A DNA stretch of 64,000 nucleotides, from assembly GCA_963920665.1 (NCBI GenBank), contig OY987268.1, positions 2,978,501-3,042,500 on the forward strand. The letters run 5' to 3'. This DNA is from Straminergon stramineum (lineage: Eukaryota; Streptophyta; Bryopsida; Hypnales; Calliergonaceae). Both the position numbers and the translations under genes were made by a program. Under the pieces are notes generated by a model. That model did not search any database and had not been told where the DNA came from. It worked only from the letters and a program-made list of their open reading frames with translations. Below are positions 1-11,186 of the stretch, in pieces (position 1 is the first letter of the stretch; every line of letters begins with the position of its first letter).

Positions 1-1480
1 TTTTTGTTGAATCTATAGAATCCAAAATAATTTGAGAACTACTTGGTTGTTGAAGTTTTCACCATTGAGATTTGAAGCCAATTTACTGATGAGTACAAAT
101 CTACAATTTATAAGAGAATCCATTGTGTGGATTTTGAGATTATAATATTTGATGAACTTGGTATTTCACAAATCGTATTTTCTCAGAGTCCAAAAAACAT
201 CCGCTTTGACGCATAGGGTTTAAAGTGAAGGTAATATTTTTTTTGGAATGTTATCTAATTAAATTTCAAGACTTTGAATCTTTCTCAACTAATAAATTTT
301 GAAAAATAGATTTTGAATTGAAGATTTTATATATTGAAGAATTGAATTGAGTATTTTGAAAAAAAATTCATAAGAAAAAAAAATAATTTTCATTCTTAAA
401 AATATTATTAAATAGAAATAGGTATAAGATAGAAGAAAAAACTAAATTGTTAATAGTTCTGAGATGAACTTGAAATATATACCTAAGTTGATACCTATTA
501 TTGCTTTAGTATTAGATTTTGAACACCATCATATTGATGTTAGGATGCTAGAAATGCATTTTTAATATTATTGAAAAAAGATGCATACAATAAATTAAAA
601 AATTAACTAATACAAGTATCCTTCTCTAAAAAATTCTATGATTTTAGTTTATTTTTGAAGCGACAAAAGATTATAGATGCTTCTAATTTTCAGCACTTGA
701 CGAATTGGACAATTATCTTATGCTTGACTCAACCTATAAAACCTACTTAAAATACTCAAATCTCCCTATACCATTGAGCTTCTATGGCCATATGTCTTGG
801 GACAAATTCTTGCCCAAATCATACCTTGTTTTGGCACTCTCTACTTCTACATTAAAGGCAAATAAAAAGGTGAAATCATCAAATCCTTGTAAAAAAAATT
901 TTAGATTTTTCAATAATTGGGTAAAACATTACTTAGAGTGTACAAAGTTATAAATGAACATACATGGGTTATATTATTCATATATTCTGTCCATTTTTCT
1001 ATGTTATATGCATTCAAGGGAGAATCCATTATACTTATACTATAAACCCTCTTCAAGAGGGCATAAATATGGATCTCTACTCCAAATTATTTACTTTAGA
1101 GAAATGAAAAAAATAAAATAATTTATCATTGATGAAATGATTGGAAAATATTGAATTCATATTTGAAACCAAAGACTCCAAATTAGCTAGGAGAAGGCAC
1201 TTTGAGGTGTTTCTACCATGGTGTATTGTACTTTAAGGTGTTTCCCTCCAAATTGTCAATTTTTGCTTTTGTGCCTAAATACTATTTTTAGACTAGTCAA
1301 ATTATCATGTTTTCTTGTTGTCACTTGAGATGAGGTTACAATACACTAAAAGAACATGACATTTGGATATGTATACAAAAGTTATGAAGAAACAAAGTTT
1401 GCTTCTAAAACAGTTCCTTGCATATAATTAGGTACATAATTGATTTTGAAGATATACACACTGTGAAGATGGCAGTCTAG
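1..1480. other. AT-rich intergenic DNA, no gene seen
   Basis: This stretch has homopolymer runs and frequent stops on both strands. The longest open frame is 82 codons (705-953); it matches no family I know and lies in the same AT-rich composition, so I do not call it a gene. A segment near 1150-1200 resembles one near 6310-6370 (both contain 'aaattagcta'), so part of it is dispersed repeat. A fragment of the TTAA-bounded family is at 240-490. Confidence 0.6.
240..490 (+). repeat. Degraded fragment of TTAA-bounded family, subfamily A
   Basis: The order of short motifs matches the middle of the intact copies at 10256-11186 and 45718-46647: a 'gaagaattga' motif, a Lys-like A-rich run, 'aattttcattctt', a run near 'tagaaataggt', then 'aactaaat' and 'taatagttctgagatg'. 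Neither terminus survives here. It is an old internal fragment with no coding capacity. Confidence 0.5.
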
Positions 1481-1760
1481 GATTAGTGGAGCGTTTAGGG
1501 GTGCCTAGCCAATGTCCAGTAAGAATTGGTGGCTAGTTCAAAGTCAGTCAATAGAATTGGAAAAAGACCATTTACTATATGGAAACATTGGTAAAAAAAT
1601 GGTGAAAAAATCTATAAAATTTCAATTTTGAGTGAAAAATAGAGAAAATAACCGGACTCTATACTTGAAAAAGCAGTTCAATTTTAGGATTGAAGGAAAA
1701 TAGCCTATGACACTCAAAAAAACCTTCCCTAACACTGCCCACCTTTCAAAACTTCAATTA

Positions 1761-2179
1761 GAGCAACCCCACGGCAGAGTGCCAAGGGGCCCAGACACGG
1801 CCAGTGGGCGAGCCCGGGCTGAATTCCTGCCCCACAGCAGGCACGCCTAGGCGAAATGAATGGTCGGCCACGCTAAGATTTGGAGATGGCATTGGGAAAT
1901 GGAGGGTCTTGAGCATGGCACACCAAGCGCTTTGGATGTCCTTCTGACACACTTTTTGAGTAACAAACCGCACGTTTCATTTGTTTCATATTAAATAAAG
2001 ATTACTCGAGCACTGTGAGTGGACTGAATTTTTGGATCCCTATAGATCTCCCTCTTGGCATGTTTCTTTTCCCGTTTTATTGTGGGGCAACAAATGGACA
2101 CACGCACTAGATGTAAATGTACACCGCGCTAAACCTCCACTTCACGCCTCTCTCTCGTGCGCCTGCCGTGGGGTTGCCC
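1761..2179. mobile_element. MITE with 17-bp terminal inverted repeats
   Basis: The left end GAGCAACCCCACGGCAG is matched in inverted orientation at the right end, CTGCCGTGGGGTTGCCC, with one mismatch. The outer flanks are TTA on the left and TAA on the right, so a TA duplication (T-TA | TA-A) fits better than a 3-bp direct TTA. The element is 419 bp and clearly more GC-rich than its surroundings. It encodes nothing I recognise; the open frame at 1758-1973 is incidental. The GAGCAnCyCCA-type terminus is like those of common plant Tourist/Harbinger MITEs, but the superfamily is not settled. It lies just upstream of the hAT remnant. Confidence 0.7.
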
Positions 2180-2368
2180 TAAAGGGTGCTAGTGGCCAAT
2201 GATTGGAAAAAACCGGCAGTTAGTTCAAAGCTAGCCGGTGGATTTGGGAAAAAAACCGGTGGTATTTTGAAATTAAAGGATGTTGAACTAGGAAGAAATT
2301 TCTAGAACCGGAAATCAACTGGTACCACCCGAAATTTGGAGGATATTTGACCGCTTCCTTAGAATATT

Positions 2369-2867
2369 TTGGGGATTTTAGCTGCCTTGCTAAAAACATT
2401 ATTGGCTAATACCGGGCTAATGAAGGTTTGTTACCACTGGATATCAACCTCCGCTTTCAATTTGCAAGGGAGTATAGAGTGGATGGACAAAACTTTTGGA
2501 GATATATGGACTTCAATTAGTTGGAGTTCATCTTTGAAATTAAAATATCCTAACCTACTAACTCTTGTTGAAATTGCTAAGTGTCAATGTGTGAGCACTA
2601 TGTATGTGTAAAAGGGCATTTTCAATGCAAAATAACATCAAGCAAAAACTTCAAAATCGTATGACAACATCCAAATTGGATAGTGTCATGCAATTGCTGT
2701 TGGAAGGACTTGACAAAGACTATGACTACATATTGGAAGAGGCCATTGTCTTGTTGAAGAATTCTTCTAAGTTTCGCCATTTATATGCGAATCTTGAGCT
2801 ATACCTTATAGGGCAACGGAAGAAATATTTGAAGAACATGAAATTGATACTTCCTAAACTCTTTTGA
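2369..2867 (+). pseudogene. hAT-superfamily transposase, C-terminal remnant, frameshifted
   Basis: Two overlapping frames (2369-2611 and 2604-2867) together give the C-terminal dimerisation region of a hAT-type transposase. The first ends with a 'YPNLLTLVEIAKCQCVSTMY' stretch and the second continues with 'KRAFSMQNNIKQKLQNRM', the usual hAT pattern (a hydrophobic helix, then a [CS]ER.FS..N.IK.K.RN.[LM] block). The join is broken near 2604 by a small indel that places a stop in the first frame. The N-terminal zinc finger and catalytic part are absent. A possible right end of the parent element is 'CACTG' at 3217-3221, the usual hAT terminal pattern. No matching left end was found, so the element limits are open. 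It is non-functional. Confidence 0.7.
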
Positions 2868-3300
2868 TTTCATGCAACCTTTTTAGAACCATCCTCATCT
2901 CCATAATGCATGGGTTGGGAGGATCCTTGGCCTTCAAGTGGTGAAGGGCTTTGCTAGGTTCAATTTCTACTACGGATGCGATATTAACTAGTACTTTCAT
3001 TTTCAAATTGTTTTTCTATATTTTATAGAAATTTTGCAATGTTAGACGGTGCCAATTTCAATATGGAGGAAATTAGCCGGTGAGAAATTGAAATTGGAGG
3101 AAATAAACCGGTACTTTTTGTGATTCAAAGGATGTAACCAGTGCCCATTGAAAAAAACCCGGTTCATTTCCATGGAAGGAGGAAATCAGCTGGAGGACCT
3201 TGAAAAATTTCCCGAACACTGGCAGTGGCTCTTCCAACAAGAAAAAAAATCGCTGATTTGTTCCAGTGCCTCTCCACACACACACACAAACCCAAGAATT
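2868..3300. other. Repeat-derived DNA with repeated accggt motifs
   Basis: The flanks of the hAT remnant (about 2195-2360 and 3040-3170) carry several copies of a short 'ccggt/accgg' motif, which may be subterminal transposase-binding repeats as known for hAT elements. The AT-rich composition ends at about 3220, where a C-rich stretch begins that leads into the next gene. Confidence 0.35.
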
Positions 3301-3364
3301 CCACGTCACCAATAACGGCCCACCTGGACGCAGTCTACCACCACTGCCACAACACCACGTCAAC
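3301..3364 (+). promoter_or_regulatory. Two ACGT-core (bZIP/ABRE-like) motifs upstream of gene at 3701
   Basis: CCACGTCACC at 3301-3310 and CCACGTCAAC at 3355-3364 share the core CCACGTCA, a typical plant bZIP hybrid site (reverse TGACGTGG). They lie 340-400 bp upstream of the ATG at 3701, in a C-rich stretch unlike the surrounding AT-rich DNA. Two copies in 65 bp suggest stress or ABA-type control of the gene, but this is inference from motifs alone. Confidence 0.4.
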
Positions 3365-3700
3365 ATGCTCCGCCACCTGCCACCTGGCACATTCATTACA
3401 CCGCCACTTGGCAACCTTTCCCCCGAAGCTTCTCCTTGCCACCCTACATGTGTCCCTTGCATTACCCTCCTCACCTCCACAGCCTTGCCACAAATTTGCG
3501 CTCCGGCTCCACCGGGTTCATTTCATTACATCTCCTTCCCTCTCTCGCTCTAGAACTATTCCCCTTCGAACCCATCTAGAGAATCCGTGACATTCACAGA
3601 ATTCTGGCAAATTTCGAGACATTTTTGGAGTTTTCAGCAATTTTTGGCGAGTTTCAGCGAGTTTCAGCGAGTTTGGGAGAGTTTGAGAGAGTTTTTGTGG

Positions 3701-4126
3701 ATGGCGATCACGCAAGTCGCAGCGCAAGTGACGACTAAGCGCGCATACAATATTGTGTCCTCGGGGCAAGCGTTGATGCGCTCCGTGTACTACTCGCGCC
3801 AGACGTCTTCCACGTTTTTATGGCAAAAGCAGAAGGAAGTGTTTTCCATGATCGGGAGCGTCTCACGGCGCTGGTCCAGCAGCAGCAGTGCAGCCGAGGA
3901 AGGCAGCAGTTTGTCAGAGACGACGACAACGACGACGACTTCTTCTTCTTCGGCGCCTCCGGCAGTGGATGCTGATCCCAAGAGCTACGGCGGAGTGCAA
4001 GACGATCCGCACAAGGTGGCCAGCGACACGCACGCGGAGCATGATAAGAGAGGCGATGATCAGGAGAGTATTAGTAGCGTCGGGTATGACATGTCCAAGG
4101 TTAGCAAGCCTGCCGGTGGCGAGTGA
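3701..4126 (+). CDS. Small Ser/Thr-rich protein with predicted mitochondrial presequence
   Basis: This is a single-exon gene for 141 residues. The frame stays open back to 3587 only from a GTG, so the first ATG (3701, followed by GCG) is the likely start. Residues 1-65 look like a mitochondrial presequence: basic and hydroxylated, almost free of acidic residues, and ending in an RRW-Ser-run motif typical of cleavage sites. A run of Thr and Ser (about residues 76-91) is encoded by an ACG/TTC microsatellite. The remainder is hydrophilic, with DPKSYGG, HK, HAEHDKRGDD and a C-terminal GYDMSKVSKPAGGE, and looks disordered. That is reminiscent of LEA-type stress proteins, but I recognise no defined domain. 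The 5' leader (3600-3700) holds degenerate 10-bp repeats of 'gagtttcagc'. Neighbours are repeats on both sides. Existence is likely; function is unknown. Confidence 0.65.
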   Translation: MAITQVAAQVTTKRAYNIVSSGQALMRSVYYSRQTSSTFLWQKQKEVFSMIGSVSRRWSSSSSAAEEGSSLSETTTTTTTSSSSAPPAVDADPKSYGGVQDDPHKVASDTHAEHDKRGDDQESISSVGYDMSKVSKPAGGE

Positions 4127-5096
4127 AAACGCTGGGAACTCCTAATTCTTTTCAAGGCCGTAAAGATTCAATATCGCCAAGAGTTGCTGTACATAGAATG
4201 GAGCACTGCTGACTAATTAGGGTTAGTCTTGGCCAACATTTGGTCAAGTGCATGGCAAGACGTCCATGAGCAGGAGCGCAGAGTTTACGGGAAATAGGAG
4301 TTTTGTAACAAGCTTCTTAGGTGATTTAGATTTTTCTTCCGAGTCCCAGCGGAGCATCCTGTGATAGCTCCTTTTGTTCGTTGTTACATAGGGCGATGAA
4401 AGCGTGCTTGCAGGCACACGTTTATTGTAAGTGGAAGGCAGGCTTCGAACATAAACAAGGAGCACATTTTATCCATGGACGTGTCTTGTATGTTGATTCG
4501 TGCGTAATTCCTTTTGTTCTGTTGTCTTCTCTGAATAGCATGCACATGATGTTCTTTTGCTGTGAGAAAATTCCCTTCTCCGTTGCTCCATTGTGGATGA
4601 CAACAAAAAAATTCTCCCATGGCGCTGAGTGGTGAGCGCTTGTCACCTTCGTATAGGGAAACTGTAGTTCACTCACTCTTTAACCCTGTAAGGGCGGTGG
4701 ACGAAGGATTATTAAATGATCATTTTCATTGATCATATTTTGGAAACGATGATTTAAATTGTGCGTGAGCTGATTGATAAAGATAATTAATTTGAAACAA
4801 TATCAATTCTCATACGAATGTGCCAAGGACTTCTTTGTAACATTTAAAATACCACAGCTTAGGAATATACTACTCAAAATGCACGTGAAAATATGGAGTA
4901 TTTGACAGGTTTGTGAATATTTTTGTTTTCTTTTGTTTATTTGACACAAATGAAAGGGAATTTCATTGCAAGGAAAAGATACAAACTGGCCAGCCACATT
5001 AGTCAATATTATGATACATGTAACATGAAAGCCGAGTTCTCATTATGGAAAGAACATTCTCAGCCATGCACTAATTTACAATAATGGCTCCAGTAA
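4127..5096. other. 3' flank of the gene at 3701 and intergenic DNA
   Basis: The first 500 bp keep a more balanced base composition and are probably the 3' UTR. No splice-linked coding continuation was seen. Open frames of 73-85 codons occur on both strands, overlap each other and match nothing. From about 4700 the sequence becomes AT-rich intergenic DNA. Confidence 0.5.
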
Positions 5097-6229
5097 GAGC
5101 CGGTTGCCATTGGGGTTCCGGACCTCCAGTTCCGGACCTCCAGGCAGGCTCCATCAACGCTGGAGTCGGAGCTGGACCTCCGACTGGACCTCCAGGCTCC
5201 AGTCCGTGAAGTTCGCCTTCACAGAACTGGAGGGACTGGAGGGGGCTCCTGGAGGGCTATTTACAAGAAAAAACAAGGTTCATGAATTTGATGAAGGTTC
5301 CGCTCTGGTTCCAGAAGCATACAAGTTACCACGGCTGTGGTGAAACATATTTGAGCAGTTAAGTTAGCGTTATTAATTTTGCAAGGGGTGTACACATTCT
5401 CGCTGATTTCGAGGATTGCCCATTTGTGAGAACCCATTATGAAGTCTTATTTGACAGAATATTTTCAACCAGATATACAAATAAATAATGTATTGTTTGA
5501 GTTCCTGATTCCAGTAGTGGAGTTATATTCTCCAATTATATCTCCAAAAATAATAATGTTTATAATTAATAAATAAAAGTTACCCCCATATGGATATATT
5601 CAACAATGGTATCACTAAATTTTTTTTTTTTTTTTTTAAATTCTTCTTAACTCACTAAGGAAAATTAGATTTTACAAACCAAAATCATCACTTACACAAT
5701 GTACAGAATCCATTGAATAAGATTAAATTTGAAACATTTTAGAAAGTAAAATCATCACTTCTACAAATAAGTAAATCCATCAAATAAGACTATAGATTTT
5801 AGAATGGAAATAAAGCTTACAAATTTATTTTTTTGAACCAAATGGACAATTTCCATCGATAAAGGGAATTTGATCCATTTTTTGATCCACAAGCTTTATT
5901 TTAAATTAATATTCCACACTTTATTAATTTAATGTTGCTTTGAAAATCTTAAAAAATCGTATACTCCTCAATTTATCTGTGATTGCTCAACTGCTACTGT
6001 ACATAATTCAGGCTCCCTTAATTTGAATGCAGGCTAAATGTGTATGGTAAAAAATCCAAGAAAGTTATCACCCTGAATGGGCCCTACTCAGGTGCTCAAA
6101 CCCAGAAAGGGGGTCCAGCCCGGCTTCCTGGGATTGCAATGGAACCCCCCTGGACCCCCATCCAGCCTCTGAAGGTCCAGACCCCCCCTCCAGTAGCTGG
6201 AGGTCCGGAACCCCAATGGCAACCGGCCC
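5097..6229. mobile_element. PIF/Harbinger-like TIR element with TAA target duplication
   Basis: The left end starts GAGCCGGTTGCCATTGGGG and continues to CTCCAG. The right end is its inverted copy, ...CCCCAATGGCAACCGGCCC, with about 33 of 34 positions matching. Both sides have the direct repeat TAA (5094-5096 and 6230-6232), the usual 3-bp duplication of the PIF/Harbinger superfamily. The ends are GC-rich with repeated 'tccggacctccag' motifs; the middle (5350-6020) is AT-rich. No transposase frame is visible, so it is non-autonomous at 1133 bp. Confidence 0.8.
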
Positions 6230-7689
6230 TAATACAGTACAAGGGCCGGGGTGAACCGACCCCCTCGCTCATCCCAAGGGAAAAAAAATGATTTTTTTAA
6301 TTTTCCACGCATGATAAAATTTGCAAATTTTGAATTCATATTTTCAATCAAGAGGCCCCAAATTAGCTAAGAGAGGAATAGAAGATAAATTAATGAAACA
6401 CAAAATAGGGGGTCTTTTTTTCCATGCACCCTTGGATTGACTTGGGGAGATGAGCAAGAGGATCAATTCACCCCAACCAATACCAAACAAGCTTTGAAAT
6501 TGAATGTTCATTTTGCGATGTTGCAAGTGTTGTTTGAAATGATAACTAATACAATAACTACACTTCAAATGGACCACTCCTCAAAATCAACCCCTATTTA
6601 GAAAGGAAAAATGAATAGGGAGGATACCCAAAATGATGCATGTTACAAGGACAAGTGTAAGGTGGAGTTAGGGGTCATTTTGAGAAGTGTGCAACTCTAT
6701 TTGTAATAGTTGTGGAGGTGGCAACCTTACAAGTGGTTGATTTTGGGTACATTTTTTTATTGTTTTAAATTCTTCTCTATGACATATTTTGATACTACTA
6801 GTGTCATTTCTTCATGTGCTTCAAATGTATTTTGACGTCACCTATATGGCACTTTTAGCACCCTACACCTTGCATCTTTGAAAATTTGTAATTAATTCAC
6901 AGTGCGTCTAGGAATTATGGAACCACTTGCATTTTGATTCATAGATCTTCACCAATGTGCAAAAATTGTTGTTCATGCATATTGGTTATGCCACAAAGCT
7001 TATTCATGCAATTTTTGGTGTAGTTACTTTATTTGCTTTGCTCACTTTGGAACAAAGGGAAGTAGTGGCATCAACAAAAACTACAACTTACGATGAGGAA
7101 ATTTGAGTAGGACCATACTCAAAATGCAAGCCAATGGTTATGAGGACAAAGCCTCTCGTAGCAAAGCTACTTGTATTTCATACTCAAAGGTGAACAAACA
7201 TCTAGGAAATCATAGGAAAAACAAACCATGAAAACTTGAATTGGACTTCAAAATATTATTACTATAAACTAAATTAATCTTCAGAATTTTAGGCTTTCTT
7301 GACTCTTCTCATAGCCATTCAAAAAGTCCAAAACTCCTTCCCTAACCACGTGATTCTAGGCTTCTAGTGGAAGGATTATTTGTATAAAGTCCACCTCATC
7401 AACAATCTATTTTCTGGATTCCAACACCAGAAGTGAGTCAACCTTGTAAAATTCAAAGTGGTGGTCACTCTTGCGCTCTTATTTGAATCTAGCACTACCA
7501 AGCGTGTGCCTACTTGAAGTCTCAACATTTGGAGTGTTTAGTGCAGGCATGACTTGAAAAATACTGGAAGTGGGCGTCCAAGATCCTGATGAATGATTTT
7601 ACCAAGGAGTGTTGAAGTAACAGTAAATTCTTTAGAACTCTACCACAGATGGCGACCAGAAAACTCTCAAAAATCTAACATTCGGTATA
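6230..7689. other. Intergenic DNA with dispersed repeat pieces
   Basis: No gene seen. A segment near 6310-6370 resembles 1140-1200. A segment near 6870-6960 ('aatttgtaa..aattcac' and 'tatggaac.actt') resembles repeats at 21150-21220 and 45430-45500. The rest is AT-rich with no structure I can name. Confidence 0.5.
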
Positions 7690-9478
7690 GAAAACATGCA
7701 TGGCGCTCAGCGCCAATCTTCTGCATGTAGCTTTTGGTACCTCCCATCTAATAAGAGCTCAAGATTGCACAAAAAGAATCTAGACTCCTTTCCCCCGGGT
7801 ATGAAGATAGTTCCTCAAGAACGTAATGAGAGTCGGTGTATAAAGTTGAAGGATAATTGTGTTGTAGAAGAGCAGAAGAGGATGACTGCATTCAATCGTC
7901 CCTCTTCCTCACGGCACTACCCCTCAACAAGTCTTGAACACTCGGGACTACCTTGCAATTGATACAGCAAACAAAGATTGGTGGTTTTCAGGGAACGAGA
8001 GATGATGCAAATCGATGTGAATCCAGCAACAGGCATGCAACCTGCGAATCGTTGAAATATTCTCCAAGGAGCCATCGAATTCACAAGCCTCCATTGCTGA
8101 AAAAATTTTACAAACGAGCAAAAAGAGGTGTCATGATTTCTGATAACTGTACCTCAGTATGGACCTGAGTCACCTATACCCGGATCTGCAGCAACAAACG
8201 CATGCAGAGCTCAGTATTAGCCTTCTTAGTGAAGTTCTTCCATGAAGTACTTGAGCTCAATAACACAAATGTAGGTGCCCTTCTGCAATAGAGCTATTGG
8301 CTTCTAAAAGCATCCCGCAATCCAGAGCCAATACATACTTTACACAAAGCAACCCAGGCTTCTGGATCTCAGACACCTGCAGCCAACAATTGCTTTCGAA
8401 CTTCATTAGCTCCCATTCATTGGAGCTGCTCGCAATCTGTCAATTTAGCCAACCAACCGACTTGACCAATCTCGAGAGTGCCTTCAAATTGAGGCTGAAT
8501 TCTGACCACAGGGCTTTGCAGGCCAGAGTCAGAGCTCTTCAAAAGTTGTACAGTCTTTAAAAGTCGACCAAGTGGTGCTGCACATTTCGAGATAACAGGG
8601 TTAAAAAATTCAATGAGCAAACTTCAGTAAGAAAATTCTCGACCAGCTCTCACTGATACATAAGAGTGAAGTCTCAATTCCACTTCGTAACTTAAACCAT
8701 AAATCAATAGTTTCACTCAAGCAGCAACCTAAAATCAATGAAAATCTGCCACATGCTGTTATTGCATGTTATAGAAAGTTCACCTTCATGGGAGGCTTTG
8801 ATAAGTTATGAATATCAAATTAAACGCAGTCTAATGCTATACAACTCCAAAAACTGTGAAACAACTTGCGTTGGGTTCAATTTGCTCTGGGCAACCACCA
8901 AAAATTCCAACAAATATCCTCACCATGTGCACATCGGTCAGATCCTTATTTTGACGGTCTAGGGTTTCATCTCGACATACGAGTGCACATCTGAGTGAGG
9001 GGAAGCATATGACTTAAGATTTCGAAATCAATTTGAAAGCCTCGCTCTAACTAAGATAGAGAATACCCAAACAGCTAGGAACCTAAGCCGGTCTCCTATA
9101 ATGAACCCTGTTACCAGCAACAACTTGTACCCAAACGATCTCTCCACAGCTCTATAGTGATCTCCCGACGAAAGAACACTCCTAAATATGTTAACAATAC
9201 TTAAAAGCGACCTAAAACCTAAATCCTCTACTGTACCTTAATCCAAAGAATCCGGTTCACAATGTACAAGCATAAAAGAAAAAATTAAACTAAGAAAGCA
9301 TCTTGGTCTCCCGGACGGCCAATTTCATGACCAGCACATGATGCATAACAAAACCCGAAACGAAATCCTTCATCACACACTCCAAGCTGAATCACTCACA
9401 AATACCGAAAAATTGAAGAGAAAAATGAAGACACTCACATTAGGATTCCCGGCACCTCCCCCATGTCCTTGTCCTGTC
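7690..9478. other. Gene-like composition downstream of the 9479-9862 gene; no coding model
   Basis: Base composition is more balanced than in the intergenic DNA. On the minus strand there are frames of 50-70 codons between stops (for example 8417-8620), but none matches a family or shows a convincing splice-linked continuation of the small gene upstream. The most economical reading is a long 3' UTR and/or terminal introns of that minus-strand gene. An independent non-coding transcript or a decayed gene is also possible. Confidence 0.35.
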
Positions 9479-9862
9479 CTACTTGCAATACCGGTCCGCC
9501 TTCTTCTTCACGCGCTCATCCAACGCCGCCTCCCGCGACTTCACCTTGGGCACCACGTACCCGAACCGCTTCGTCTCCACCGGGAAAAGCTCCTCGTACT
9601 TCTTGCTCTTCTTACCGTCGGGGGCGTGCCCTGTCCCGGTGTCGATCGCATCGTGCGCATCGACAGTCTTGGCTGATTGATCTTTCTCTTTCTCCTTGGT
9701 ATCCGTGGTGTTCACATCCTCCGCTGCGTCGCCTTCTTGCTGGGGATCGGTCTTCGGCTTCTTCTTCCTGTGCTTCTTCTTCTTGTCCAGAGTCTTATCC
9801 GGGCCTAATCCGCCCTTGAAACTCAACTTCCCGCCGCGCACCTTGTCGTAGGACGACGACAT
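9479..9862 (-). CDS. Small Lys-rich plant-conserved protein (FAM32A-like N-terminal motif)
   Basis: Single exon, 127 residues. The frame is open further upstream to 9949, but that extension reads like leader, and the ATG at 9862 gives MSSSYDKVRGGKLSFKGG. This start motif (YDxVxGGKLxxKG) is shared with plant FAM32A-like nucleolar proteins. Next come a Lys/His basic cluster (about residues 28-40), an acidic and polar linker, and a C-terminal block containing YEELFPVETKRFGY, EAALDERVKKKADRYCK and then the stop. From memory, both ends match an uncharacterised short protein conserved across plants, and its length is normal for that type. The basic cluster suggests nuclear or nucleolar location and RNA association, but that is inference. 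The C terminus differs from animal FAM32A, so the orthology is uncertain. Confidence 0.85.
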   Translation of the reverse strand: MSSSYDKVRGGKLSFKGGLGPDKTLDKKKKHRKKKPKTDPQQEGDAAEDVNTTDTKEKEKDQSAKTVDAHDAIDTGTGHAPDGKKSKKYEELFPVETKRFGYVVPKVKSREAALDERVKKKADRYCK

Positions 9863-9932
9863 CGCTGCGGAAGGTTTTAGGGATTGGGGAACAACGATTA
9901 ACATATACACCGTCCCTGAAGAGGTGAGAGAG

Positions 9933-9954
9933 AAACCTTGCACAGGCAAGGTTT
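9933..9954 (-). promoter_or_regulatory. Perfect 9-bp stem-loop in the leader of the 9479-9862 gene
   Basis: AAACCTTGC, a 4-nt loop (ACAG on the + strand), then GCAAGGTTT: a perfect inverted repeat about 70 nt upstream of the start codon. If transcribed it would form a stable hairpin in the 5' UTR that could slow scanning. Whether it lies within the mRNA depends on the transcription start, which I cannot see. Confidence 0.4.
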
Positions 9955-10255
9955 GTTGCTTGAGGGTGGGAAATAGCGGGGTTGTCAGCTTTGCCCACCG
10001 GACCCATTTGCGGGGCCCGGCTCTAACCCTGGCACTAATTTGGATGAATGTTGGATGACTATGATCTAGTCACTCACGGGAAAAAGCCCCCCACTATGGC
10101 AGTATTGTTTCAATGGGGTCACAGCAAAATATTCTACTGTACGGCGTTGGGTTCAGATTCATTAGACCCCATACGAAGTCATTTTTTTTTTCAGTTTATT
10201 TTACAGGATATGGAATATTTTATGGTCTTCAGTAATTTCATAATTTTATCGACAC

Positions 10256-11186
10256 TTAACCCCTAAAGGACCAAGGCCATTTTTCTGTCAAAAACCACTC
10301 AAAACTGCCATTTCTGCTGCGTTCACCCATAAAATCCATAAAAAATATTTTTAAAAATTCTAACCGTTGGATCTTGTACTTTAATTGTCTCAGAACATGT
10401 GGTAAAAATTTCATGAATTTTGACCGCACAGATTTAGAGATATTAGCTTTCAAAGTTGGAAAAAGAAGTTTTTTTGATCACTGGCCTGCAATTTCAGATG
10501 ACTTTGACCACCTTTTGTTGAAATTTTTTGCACTATGGACTGTGAATTTTAAATTTTTTGTGTTGAAGAATTGAGTTGATATTCTAGGAAAAAAATTTCA
10601 AAAGAAAAACTCTTGATTTTCATTCTTTAAAAAATTGTTATGTAGAAGTAGGTCCAAGATTACATGAAAAACTAAATCACTAATAGCTCTAAGATGGGAT
10701 TGAAACTCAATAATCCCAATGGTGAGATTGTTCTAGAAAACAAACTTAACTTTGTCAAACAATTTTTTTTGAAAAATTGTGAAAATTGCATTCAGAAATG
10801 AATCCTATAAGTTATTTTTTCAAGAAGATGCTCATATTGCCCGAAAAACAATATTGTTCATAACTTTCACATTACTAATCCAAATGGAATGAATCAAAGC
10901 TTCACATGTAGACAAAAATATAATCTATAAGAAAAAAAAATTTAAAGAAAAAATTTCAATTTTTTGTGGATTTATTTTTCTGCCCGGTGACATGAAAATT
11001 ATGTTTAAGATGGCATAACTTTTGCTCCCGGGCACCAATTGAAATAAAAATTATATTCCCACAAAGCTAATCATTTTTTCTATCTTATGAGAAAGTTTCA
11101 AAATGTTTGACTAAAAATTGAGGTCATAGGAACCTGCCCGAAATCCATTTTGTCCCCCGAGGGGACAATGGTCCTTTAGGGGTTAA
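10256..11186 (+). mobile_element. TTAA-bounded TIR element, subfamily A (copy A1), intact
   Basis: Starts TTAACCCCTAAAGGACCA and ends with the inverted form TGGTCCTTTAGGGGTTAA, so the TIRs are 18 bp and perfect, each including TTAA. Length is 931 bp. There is no open frame that could encode a transposase, so it is non-autonomous. It is nearly identical to the copy at 45718-46647, with only scattered single-base differences by eye, which points to recent movement. TTAA at both ends fits a piggyBac-type target duplication. It separates the small Lys-rich gene from the QWRF gene. Confidence 0.9.
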